Shown piece by piece: positions 22,901 to 31,900 of a stretch of 64,000 nt of DNA (its first letter is position 1; each line of letters begins with the position of its first letter). Location of the stretch: NCBI GenBank assembly GCA_948470475.1, contig OX419339.1, positions 8,795,502 to 8,859,501 on the forward strand, in the 5' to 3' direction. The translations under genes and the position numbers were made by a program. The notes beneath the pieces were generated by a model. It worked only from the letters and a program-made list of their open reading frames with translations, searched no databases and had not been told where the DNA came from. Source of the stretch: Galaxea fascicularis (lineage: Eukaryota; Cnidaria; Anthozoa; Scleractinia; Euphylliidae).

Positions 22901-25156
22901 TGTCAGGGTATTTTTGGCACTTTGATTTAACGTCTGGTATTAACTTTGCACCTCCAGGTTATGCTAAGTTTTGGGAGCTCAACATTCAATTCCCTTCATC
23001 AATGTCATTGTGTTCTCGTAATGCAGTCAACAATGTAAAGTGTGGAAATTATTAAAATGATTTCAGTGTAACACACTGCTCCATGTGGCATACCTGAAGA
23101 GCCATGTCAGTGATCTCTAAATGCGCTGGTGCAGACACCACACTGTGTGTAGGACTTGCCACTTTGAGCCTGTTGGCTGCTGATTGGCTCTTGATGTTCC
23201 TGTGCCGAAAATGTGTCTGTTTTTGCCAAGTTTCATTTTGGATCTTAAGTGAGGGTGAGATTATTCGTTGGTAAAGCTGTCCTAAGCTATGATCATCTGC
23301 ATAACTGGAAAAAGAGAAAAATGAAACGGCTAGGTAATTAAAGCGTTAGCGGGAATTAACTGCGTATCCATGTAGCCCGGCGTTGTCAATCAATGGTTTC
23401 CGATAATCAATAAAATCAATAATAATCAATAACAATTAATCGATTGGTACTGGAAATTGATAAAAATCGTAGACTTAAAGTTGTGTGAGTATCAATTTCT
23501 ATTGATTTTCATCGATTGTTATTGATTATGAAATTTGTCATTTTCTTAAATAAAACGCACCATATGAATGAACAAACCATTCAGTTATCTTTATTTGTTG
23601 TGTTTTATGTTAAATTTGTAGCATTTTTACCCTTATTACTATTAAAAGCTCACTTAAATTACTAGACTCTGATCGTCTCGAAACAAGAACAAAATTGTCT
23701 TTAAGTCTCTTCAGTGTCACTCTCTTCCAGCTTGTTAATTAGTTGAGGAAATTGTTTTTGTCTGCGCTCACTGTCATGCTGCCTGAATATACGCATGCTG
23801 GCCAAGAACATACATCTTGAACATTCACCCGTGCAACCGAAAGGGAAGATAGCAGAATAATTGAACATTCACCCGTGCAACCGAAAGGGAAGATAGCAGA
23901 ATAATTGTTAAAAGAAAAATGCGCTTCCCTTGTTTTGTATTGTGGCATTTTTAAACTTACACAGTAATCTCTTTGTGTAAGGGCCAAAGAGGACCAACAA
24001 GCTCGATTTGAAGATGGCCGAGCTGCCCCCGATCATTCGTAACTCTGAACGCATTCCCATGTTCTCCTCTCTTCTTGAATGCGTAGAATATTTCTCCGAC
24101 ATTCACTTCAAAAGGGCATTCGTGATAGCCCTTGACTACACAGCGCACTGACAATTCAACTTGCTTCCCCATCTCTGGAACAAGCAAACTCCGTAACAAG
24201 TGTGTCCTGGGAAATCCCAGTTGAAGTGCAAGGATAAAAGTGCGCAATTGAATTACCCAATTACCCTGGACGTGTAAATATGCCCGGGACCAATGAAGCA
24301 CGCCCACGCTAACATGCGCCAGAAAGTTGCATAATGAATTATTAATCAATGATTTTCTATAGAAATCAATGGTAATCAATAGCAATTAAGACTCCGAGTA
24401 TGAGTATAGATTTTTATCGATTGGTTGCACCAATCAATAACAATCAATGGATTGTTATTGATTATTATTGATTGTATTGATTGCAATCAATCGATCGGAA
24501 ACCATTGATTGACAACGCCGGGATGTAGGCAGCTTTTTCAGAGGTATAACTTTAAATGGCGGGGTATTCAGCAGTTACTCCCATTTTAATCTCCTGTAAG
24601 TAAAAACCCTTGCTCTTGTGGTATTTCAGCAGGAGCCGAGGTTTGTAGTTTACAAAGAATGTACTGTTTGTAGGTGTCCCTTTGTTGTTTGAGTGCATTC
24701 GCTTGATCGGAAGGCCCAGGTGATCATTTGCATGGAAGTTATTCAAGAACAAATTAATATGTGCAGTTATTCATTTCAATGATCGATTGACTTTGTTAAG
24801 TTAATTATTTAAGCTTAAGTGATCAAATATAAAAGCGCATCAACACGCGTTCTGATTTTAACGTTGGACCAGCTTAGAACATTCCACAAAATTCAATTTT
24901 GCTGACCGGTCAGGGCTTAGATCCGGACTAGGTAAACTTACCCATTACTAATGATGGCAACGCTTCGTTCCATTAGCCCGTTCTTAGTGACAAATCCAAG
25001 TTCATTTCTCCAACATTCCAGCGTAAATAAATGACAATCTATCCCGTAAACAGCAAAGATTATCGGACTGCATTGCGACGTTCGTATGGAAGGCCCGGGG
25101 AAGGCTACACAACGATGCGGCAGGAAAGAACCAAACAGCTTTGATTTCGTAAACAC
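13891..25156 (-). CDS. EF-hand protein of unknown function, ~17 exons, ~750 aa
   Basis: The start codon is at 25156. Exons (minus): 25156-24942, 23304-23094, 22638-22571, 21431-21317, 21240-21209, 21151-21060, 20760-20670, 20295-20231, 18942-18855, 17879-17359, 16983-16927, 16481-16418, 16074-15916, 15160-15075, 14971-14902, 14686-14539, 14078-13891 (stop TGA). Every junction closes in phase except exon 6 to exon 7, where one base of phase is unaccounted for (a missed micro-exon is likely). The middle (17879-17359) is a low-complexity, acidic then Lys-rich linker of about 170 residues. The C-terminal third carries EF-hands: a canonical loop DEVDKDKNGSVTLEEL in exon 13, FDLNKDRTVDKREF lacking the usual Gly in exon 14, and IDEDDDNRLDAGEL in exon 16. 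A hydrophobic GFIDFIGFMSYIPFFAKLL tail follows, with a basic end. Calcium binding is therefore likely. I do not recognise the family. It is divergently paired with prefoldin 4. Confidence 0.8.
14130..14405 (+). repeat. (CTG/CTA)n-type trinucleotide repeat tract
   Basis: About 270 bp of GCTGCT, ACTGCT and GTTACTGCT units in the last intron of the EF-hand gene. It generates long Leu-only and Ser-only ORFs on the two strands, which are artefacts. Confidence 0.9.
15771..15798 (+). repeat. (AAAC)n microsatellite
   Basis: Six to seven tandem AAAC units in an intron of the EF-hand gene. Confidence 0.8.
17945..18075 (+). mobile_element. Partial tRNA-derived SINE (same family as 2430-2703)
   Basis: Contains the box B GGGTTCGATTCCCGGACTCG, then GTCATAAGTGGGTCAG, a CTCTGCTCCG body and TTTCTCCGG. 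These are the same blocks in the same order as in the minus-strand copy. The 3' tail is missing. It lies in an intron of the EF-hand gene. Confidence 0.75.
18486..18509. repeat. Short palindrome AGGAATACCTC..GAGGTATTCCT
   Basis: A near-perfect 24-bp palindrome within an intronic repeat-like region (18,400-18,520) of the EF-hand gene. Confidence 0.6.
18645..18755 (+). repeat. Two direct copies of a ~30-bp unit
   Basis: CTCACCGGTTTTTCCATACA at 18650 and CTCACCGGTTTTCCCATACA at about 18718 are direct repeats spaced by about 70 bp. Each is followed by an AATGGAAAG-like block. Intronic. Confidence 0.6.
20772..20955. repeat. Imperfect inverted repeat (~45-bp arms)
   Basis: The arm around 20775-20815 (ATATATGTTGCAGGTAAAAA..TTAAATTCAGGTT) is mirrored in inverse orientation at 20905-20950. 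A CCTACAGCTGTAGG palindrome lies just inside the right arm. It is intronic and close to the unresolved exon 6/7 junction of the EF-hand gene. Confidence 0.6.
21730..22520. mobile_element. 791-bp foldback DNA element flanked by TTAA
   Basis: Termini AGTGTATATGACACCAAA (left) and the reverse complement of TTTGGTGTCATATACACT (right). The inverted repeat extends for well over 150 bp on each side and includes GCAAATTAGGCAACT and TGACGTCATAAGGTTGACAC. Flanking TTAA is at 21726-21729 and 22521-22524, the target used by piggyBac and Kolobok superfamilies. No transposase is present. It lies in intron 3 of the EF-hand gene. Confidence 0.85.
23701..24385 (-). pseudogene. HIRAN-like ORF inside the foldback transposon, frameshifted by a 44-bp tandem duplication
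   Basis: The minus-strand ORF 24385-23957 (142 codons; a likelier start is the Met at 24172) contains a HIRAN-like stretch. It has CVVKGYHECPF, then VNVGEIFYAFKKRGEHGNAF, then RVTNDRGQLGHLQIELVGPL, matching the HIRAN pattern of G-x-x-Y, VGE, N-A-(I/F)-x-V and G-x-L/V-G-H. HIRAN domains bind DNA ends in helicases such as HLTF and also occur as small stand-alone proteins (family knowledge). A gap of about 40 nt with stop codons follows; it could be a very short intron or decay. The frame then resumes with NNYSAIFPFGCTGECS. There a 44-bp exact tandem duplication (23819-23862 and 23863-23906) shifts the frame. With a single copy the frame would read on through a Cys-containing, charged tail to TAA at 23701. 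Confidence 0.6.
23819..23906. repeat. Exact 44-bp tandem duplication
   Basis: The unit beginning AACATTCACCCGTGCAACCG occurs twice in a row without mismatch. Its length is not a multiple of three and it falls in the HIRAN-like coding frame. Confidence 0.9.
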
Positions 25157-25344
25157 AAACGATCGCCAGATGAGGTCCTTAGGTTTGATATCGATAAATT
25201 GTGTTTTACACTACTAATGACAGTGTTGTTGACAAATCAAAGTTGTATCATGAATAACATTTGCACTTCTTCCGCGTCCAAGCAACAGGACTTCGCGACG
25301 CGCTTGCTCGGGGATAGCGTGGTTACTAAGGGTGTAAATCCAAG
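25157..25344. promoter_or_regulatory. Bidirectional promoter, EF-hand gene / prefoldin 4
   Basis: Only 188 bp separate the two divergent start codons (25156 minus, 25345 plus). The interval has GC-rich patches (GCGTCCAAGCAACAGG, CGCGACGCGC) and an AAGATGGCGGC start context of the YY1-like type. No TATA box is obvious. Shared promoter is inferred from geometry. Confidence 0.55.
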
Positions 25345-27771
25345 ATGGCGGCACCCAAGCGAAAGGTAAAATAGTTTTCCAAAACATATTTTCCTTGATT
25401 ATATCACTTTAAATCACCTATGTCATTACTTGATTACAAGCAAACAGAATTTAATTGAATTTCGGATGGGACTATTTGTTGCAGATTGGTGGAGAGGATA
25501 CAAATATTACATTTGAAGACCAGCAACAGATCAACACGTTTGCACGAAAAAGTGCTCGACTTCAAGAATTGAAGGACGAAATCGAAGGAAAAAAGGTTCG
25601 ACAGAGAACAAAATCGGTTCACCATTTTTTATTGATGTCTCAACTTCATCCACCTACTCTCATCATTTTTTCAGAAAGAACTTCAGAATCTTGAAGATGC
25701 TGGCGATGAACTGATGCTATTAGAAGATGACACAGCACTGATTCCATATCCTCTTGTCCTATCTTTCTTGTAGCAAATAGCTAGAATGCATGGTCAGGAT
25801 TTTTCCCTGTTAAATCCCAACTTAATTAACGTTACTAATGGAACCAAATTGTACGTTCGATTAACCCCGTAAACCCTAATATCAGAATACAAATTCTCCA
25901 CACACCGTTCTCCATACATTTCCAGGCAACCCAGAAACATAGAAACCGAAATATGGAAGTCAAAAATAGCAAAGGAAAAATGGGTTGGGAAACAAATAAG
26001 ATATCGGTCAAAGATGTTATCTGAAGACAAGATTTTGAAAAGGAAAGACTCTGTGCAGAAAAAGTCAAAGCTTTTTAGTACCAACATTCCTACAACCTAG
26101 TGCAGATTAAATTAGAGACTAACTACAATAAGTCTGCAACCAAAACTTTTCAAAAGATTTCAACAGTTCAAGTCAATGCGAAACTGTATGCAGTGACTTA
26201 ATTGTTGAATTGTTGAAAATCAAGAACGTAATAAAAAGAAATGCACTTGGAAGTCAATCTCAGCCATTGTTTAATCCAAGAATATGATGCCTTAAATTAG
26301 GAAAGTGATAAAATAAACAGATCTGAAGAAAGACTGGGGACAGCCCTCCTTCTTTCTGCGTGCTTTGGTCATGGCATGCACTTTACCTGAGGCTTTCATG
26401 GTCACTGTTTTCTGTATTTTGGGATCTGAAAAGTCAGTAGGACTCGTTAACTCAAGTGTTTGAAATTATCCAAAATACACATTGATAACAGAAAAAGGAT
26501 CTGTGCAATCAGGTAACTTACCATTCCTTTGCTGGACTGCTTGGAGAATCCATGACTGTCATGACAGTGACACGTTTTGCTGTCCCATGAGAGATTGCGT
26601 CATGCTTCTTTACCGTAAATGAAAAATCGCAAAACACATTTTCACATCTCCAACTCTATTATTTGTTATTGTTTTTGTTTTCTCGATTATAGTTTCCAAA
26701 ATTCGGTTTCCAATTTCAAGGTTCCAGTTTCTGGTCTCAGTGTTCCAGTTTCCGGATTCTGTGTTTTAGGGTTGCCCTACATTTTCTAAGGTACTGATGA
26801 GGATGTTAAACAATCAAGACTTTTATTGCTTGTTGATCACTCCCATTTTCTCCCAACCTTTATGTTTGATTGAACAGTGTTACAGTAAGGAGAAATTAAG
26901 CATTGATCACTCTTAGGGGTCAAAGGTTAAGCTTAATTGAACTTTATCTGATCCCAGTTGTGTATCTGGGTTCAATTAAGTTCGGTAATCAAACAAAATT
27001 AAACTCCAGAAAAATTTCAGCAAAGGAATGTTCTGTTGCATTCAGTTAGTTCCATTGAGGTAGATTTGGTTCAGTCAGATTTGATTTGAGACTGGGCAGC
27101 ATGATTGTTGTGTTTGATTGAATTCGCTTGGGTTAGATTAGTTTGGAAATCAAACACGGTCAGACTCTCACAATGTTTTTGCTTTGATTGCATAATTTTT
27201 TTTATGTGTTTGATTATCAAACTAATCAAACCCAATCATTTGATTAAGTTTTGGATTTGATTAAGTTCAATTAATTACTGAACGGTTCAGTCAGTAATGA
27301 TGGGTTTAATGAAGGACCATTTGGGATTGGGAGTATTATTTTCTATTTAAATTGTGTGGGATGAAGTTCAAGAAATTTATCAGCCAGTCAGTAATGAGTG
27401 TGCAGTAATAAGTGTTTCACTCCTGTGAGGGTGTACAGCCCCATGCATTTGGCTTAGCTCCTCTTTTGTTAGGATAACAATGAATTATTTGTGTCTATAA
27501 TATTTCTAGTGTTTTTTTGTCCAGACAAATGTCACTCTATTTTTTAATATTTTCCTTAACACAACTTACATATAGAATAGGTGAGGTTTTCATACACCTG
27601 TCCTCAGAAGAAACCCAAGAATTCCTTGAGACTGCAAAGTCCAAACTACAAGATGAAATCAAATCCCTTGAAACCCAGACAGGGGAAGTAAAAAGTATCC
27701 TCGGAGATCTTAAAGTGAAACTTTATGCCAAATTTGGGAACAATATCAATCTGGAAGCAGAAGAAGATTAA
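25345..27771 (+). CDS. PFDN4: Prefoldin subunit 4
   Basis: Four exons, 25345-25365, 25485-25595, 25675-25745 and 27570-27771, give exactly 405 nt and 134 aa, the same length as the human protein. The translation has a VTFEDQQ-type NITFEDQQQINTFARKSARL start, the conserved IPYRIGEVF hairpin core, SSEETQEFLETAK, and a YAKFGNNINLEAEED end. These are diagnostic for beta-type prefoldin subunit 4. Prefoldin is the cytosolic hexameric co-chaperone that hands actin and tubulin to the TRiC/CCT chaperonin. The first and third visible helices form the coiled-coil tentacle. The IPY|R junction only closes if the last intron is read as AT-AC. A poly(A) signal AATAAA lies near 27,844. The gene shares a promoter region with the EF-hand gene. 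Confidence 0.97.
26690..26770 (+). repeat. Degenerate GTTCCAGTTTC tandem repeat
   Basis: Several imperfect copies of GTTTCCAATTT/GTTCCAGTTTC in succession inside the U12 intron. Confidence 0.6.
26810..26932 (+). repeat. Dispersed repeat, copy A (copy B at 52698-52819)
   Basis: AATCAAGACTTTTATTGCTT followed by GTTGATCACTCCCATTTTCTCCC and, later, GCATTGATCACTCTTA. The second copy matches block for block. It lies in the prefoldin 4 intron. Confidence 0.7.
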
Positions 27772-28904
27772 AGAAAACAGACTGAATTATATTAGTAACC
27801 ACTCTCTTTTTTGTTTCCTGAGCTGTAATAATATTAATTTGTTTAATAAATGTGTTCTTGTCCCACGACTGACTTGTTTTACAGTTACTTGATGTCCAGC
27901 CTTGTTGTTATTTTCCGTTTTGAAGTTAAATTCAAGTTACCATATCTGATAGAAGCTTAAAACAGTTGGGCCTTTTAAATTTAGTTGGAAGGATACTAGT
28001 TTGAAAAGGATATTTGGACTATTTGGCACAGGCTATTTTTGGCAACATGTTATCTGGTTAGACCAGAGCTGTGAAATAATCTATAATTTTTAGCCATGCA
28101 AAATTGTCTCACACCATTTGTGTTGTTTTGGACCATAGTAATTTTCACTTGAAAAGAGGCAGGTGGCAATTGTTCATGAAGTTGGCAAAACAAGCAGAGT
28201 TGTCAGGATAAACTTTGTCTTAAGTCACACAACTTTTGCTGAACTGATTTTTTGGTGGAAGAAAATAAATTGAGGGCTATGTTTTGAGCATGAATTGAAG
28301 GCAACACACAACACATGAGGCATATCTGAGTTAAAGAAAGAACAGCAACATCAAATTAAAGATAAGTAAAATTCATCATCTGTTGCTATGCTATGTTCAT
28401 ACTGTCAGTCCTTCTATTTTATTGCAATGAAGTTGCTGTCATTGCCGTGACATAAGACAGATGTTAAGTAACTTGAGTTTGAACAACGTGCTAGTCTGCA
28501 TAACAAGCTCTGAGAGTTTGTGTGGGAAGGCACTGGGTGGGGTAAGATATTGACTTCAAGTTAAGCTATCATGCAGCAGGCAGTCTTTGATGTGTGCTTA
28601 GTTTGTGAAGTCAGGGACTATGCAGGGGGAGGGGCCAGGGAGCCCACCCCCTCCTACTTTCTGTGGAAAAAATTATAAATTTAGTAAACTACATCTCCAA
28701 AACTAAACAGTATTTCACAGAATAATGTAGTCAGCTAAAGCTGGAAAACATTCAAGCCTGACGGAATAATTCCCATCCTCATGACACACTCAGCTAAAGA
28801 AACGCAAAGTTGTAGGACATTTTGTTTCATCTTATATAGAGAAACGAGTGATATTCGTACCAGTTCCCCTTCCACCGTAACACGCACATGAGGAACAAGA
28901 AATT

Positions 28905-31900
28905 ATGAGCTGCAAAAATCTCTGTTTTCGTACAGTGGAACGCTTCAAAACATGCTGGTTTATTTTTCATCAGCGCCTTTGCACACCACGGAAGGTAGGA
29001 AAATAAATTATGTTCTCTCTTTTGCGACGTTTTATTTATTGTCGTATCAAAAATATCTTTGGTTGCCGGATATTCTGACGTTCAGCCAGACTTTCAAGAT
29101 ACATATTTCCCGGGGTATCCAATCGATGGGAATCGATGATCGGAAAACCAATCAATCAATCGATACCAATTGATAAATTAGTGTCGTTGGTATCGTTCAA
29201 TCGATGATCAAACGTCAGATGTCACACACAACGCCTGGGCTGCCTGTGGGCACAGCAACCTCAAACAGACGTCACGCATGCAACCTGTCATCCTTGGAGA
29301 CCCAGGGGCAGTTATTGGGGGCGGCAAAAAGTCTAAACGGGCAAGGAAAAAAATCAGGCGAAGAAAAGTCAAGAACGAAATTACCTGTCCGATCATCCGC
29401 AATTTTTAGGAAGCCCTGGGTACAAATATTTTAGTACAACAATTCCGACCCATTCTTCTCAATGCAAAGAATATACCCTGTTGCACATGTACTTGAATTG
29501 CCCACTTGCCCGTCATTGCCTTTCCATGTCATGTCGTTGCAAGAAGTTCTATTGATTGTTATTGAAAATTGATACCAATCGCTAGCCACATGGATCTTTG
29601 CCACTGATTGGTCATCAATCATCAATGTTACTCAATTAATAATTGCTTACGATTGGAATTGATATCGATTGTCATTGATATGGTTGGATACCTTGGGATG
29701 TTTAAGCTGAGTGATCTGATCCTCATGTCATGAAAAGCTTATATACTGTACTTTCATGCAAATTGAACAGTGTCAGGTGGACATAAAACTGTTTTCATTC
29801 CCAAGAAAACTTATTTGGATTGCAAACCTTAGGGGAAGTATTGCTCGCTGGAGTTTATCTGTTTTCAGGTACTGTGTTCCAGTTTTAGCACAATCTACGT
29901 AGAACCCTCTGAAGATCGAAATGTCAGTGAACTCAGAGCAGAGAAATTTGCTTATGGGAAAACTGGATTTGAGAAGCGAAACAAGGAAGCAGATGGTTTG
30001 TTTTATCTCAAAACAGTCCACTTACCTGGCCAACTGGAGAAGAACTTGAAACAATATCTTAAAAGTAAGGCCCGTTTCAAACGCCGTGCCAAAGTCGTGC
30101 CGAACTAAATTCGTTATTTAAGTTCGACTTTGGCATGGCTGTAGCACGGCGTTTGAAACCATTTAAGAATTAAGTTCGACTCTGCCGTGTAGCACGGCAA
30201 GCTCTGTCGTGCTACCCGACTTTGGCGTGGCATGGTTTCAAACGGCGTGCTATTGCCGTGCCGAACTGAATTCATAAATTATAAATACATTTTAAAAGTC
30301 TAACAGCAAAACCGGTTTGTTATGGTTTGACGCATGTTTACAGCAACAGCTTTTAATTCGACTTAATTAAGCTCGACGTTTGAAACCAAGTTGTGCCAAT
30401 GTCGTGCTACAGTCGAGCCAAACTGAATTTAGTTTGGCACGACTTTAGCACGGCGTTTGAAACGGGGCTAAGCTTGTGAATTTTGTCAACTGATCATTGG
30501 TGTATGTGATATCAGAGACATGTACATGTAGTAATATTCTTTAAACAAAAGATCATGGCTGCTTTCTGATCAACATGTTTGATCAGCATTACTCTTGAGT
30601 GTTGCTACTTTCAGTGAGGTGACTAAGTTCATAAATAGGTTTATTTATCTATTTCAAAATAACAATCGCCAAATTTGCGACTCATGTGAAATTGTTGCAC
30701 TACTGCTGTTGAAAAGGAGAACAGTCACTAATTTCAGAATAAGCTATTCAGTCCTTTTTATTTTATCATAACAGATAATATGGTAACTTTTTGTTGAATT
30801 TGCTGTAATAGCCAATGTTCGGTAAACTTTCCCAGTTAGTATTTCTTTATTTACAAAAACAGGTTGGTGTCCTTAGTGGACAGAGATCAGTAAAGAAGTT
30901 GTACAGGTGTAACTCCTCATTTTTTACTCTCTGACCTTTCAAACATTGGTGCAAATATGTAATTGCACTTCAAACTTATTAATCTTGAAGTTTTTAAATT
31001 AATTAGCTATTTTCTAATTTTTAATAGAATTTCCAAAGAAGGTAGTTGAAAATGATGGCAGAAAACTTGCCAGACATATCAAAAACAGAGGTCGTCCAAC
31101 AGAACAAACTTGGCAGAAATACAGGGAATCCAGAAGGCAGAGAAGTATATTGGCAGGTTAGTAAATGTGACTCATTAACCAAGCACAAGGGTTGTGCTGG
31201 GAGAATATTGACCTGAGGTCTTGGCAGTATCGACTGAGTGCATACAAAAAAGACCAAAGGCTGATATTCTCCAGTACTGTCCCACACAAGCTTGGTTGAT
31301 AAGAGAGATCTATTACATAACTGAAGAAAGATTTGAAGGTTTTTCGTAAATTCCCCACATGTATGTCATTGTGGGAAATGTACAGAATAAAATGGACCTG
31401 ATTCTGTCTCATGTGTATGTGTTCCAGTAAGTAAACATTTTTTAGCTTTGTCTGACAAAGAAAATATTGAATCAGATAATTTCTTTGTGTTGTTTTTTAT
31501 ATTAAGCAGGATTTTGCTGGATTATTTGGGACAATAATATTATTGAGGAATTTGATTGGTTGATTTTTGTTATTGGCCTTCTGACTTCCTATTATGTGCA
31601 CTCAGAGTGGTAAAAAAAAACTATTATTGGCATGAATGACAGTTTGTATTTTGTATTCTTATCTTGTATACAGAGACTGAAGTTAAAGCAGATGACATTT
31701 TGAAGTTGGAGAAGGAAGAAAGAGAATCAATATTAGACGATAACAGCAGTGAAGTAAGCGAAGATGAAATAAGTGATGAGGAGGAATATCAAAGAGATGA
31801 AGAACCTGAATTAACAAGCCAAGTAGATGAAGAGAAAGGAAGTACAGAAAACATTACAGATGTGGGTACTGAAGAGACCAACAGAAATGGAGAAGAAAAT

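Larger units (their letters stand above)
23376..24522. mobile_element. 1147-bp foldback transposon with HIRAN-like ORF
   Basis: The termini are perfect inverted repeats CCCGGCGTTGTCAATCAATG / CATTGATTGACAACGCCGGG, followed by dense ATTGAT/ATCAAT subrepeats. A 6-bp target duplication ATGTAG flanks it (23370-23375 and 24523-24528). The interior encodes a minus-strand HIRAN-like protein, described separately. It lies in intron 1 of the EF-hand gene. Confidence 0.85.
25746..27569 (+). other. PFDN4: AT-AC U12-type intron in prefoldin 4
   Basis: The intron begins ATATCCTC right after ...ATTCC and ends TTAC before ATATAGAATAGG. The minor-spliceosome branch point TTCCTTAAC is present exactly at 27552-27560, about 10 nt from the 3' end. 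Joining CC with A restores the Pro-Tyr-Arg codons of the conserved protein. No GT-AG pair nearby gives the correct reading frame. U12 AT-AC introns use precisely the ATATCCTT donor and TTCCTTAAC branch consensus (established). Confidence 0.9.

Noticed and set aside
28952..29173. Alternative METTL17 start in the ORF beginning MLVYFSSAPL
   Set aside because: This frame meets a stop after the exon 1 to 2 junction, whereas the frame from 28905 joins in phase and gives a presequence-like N-terminus.
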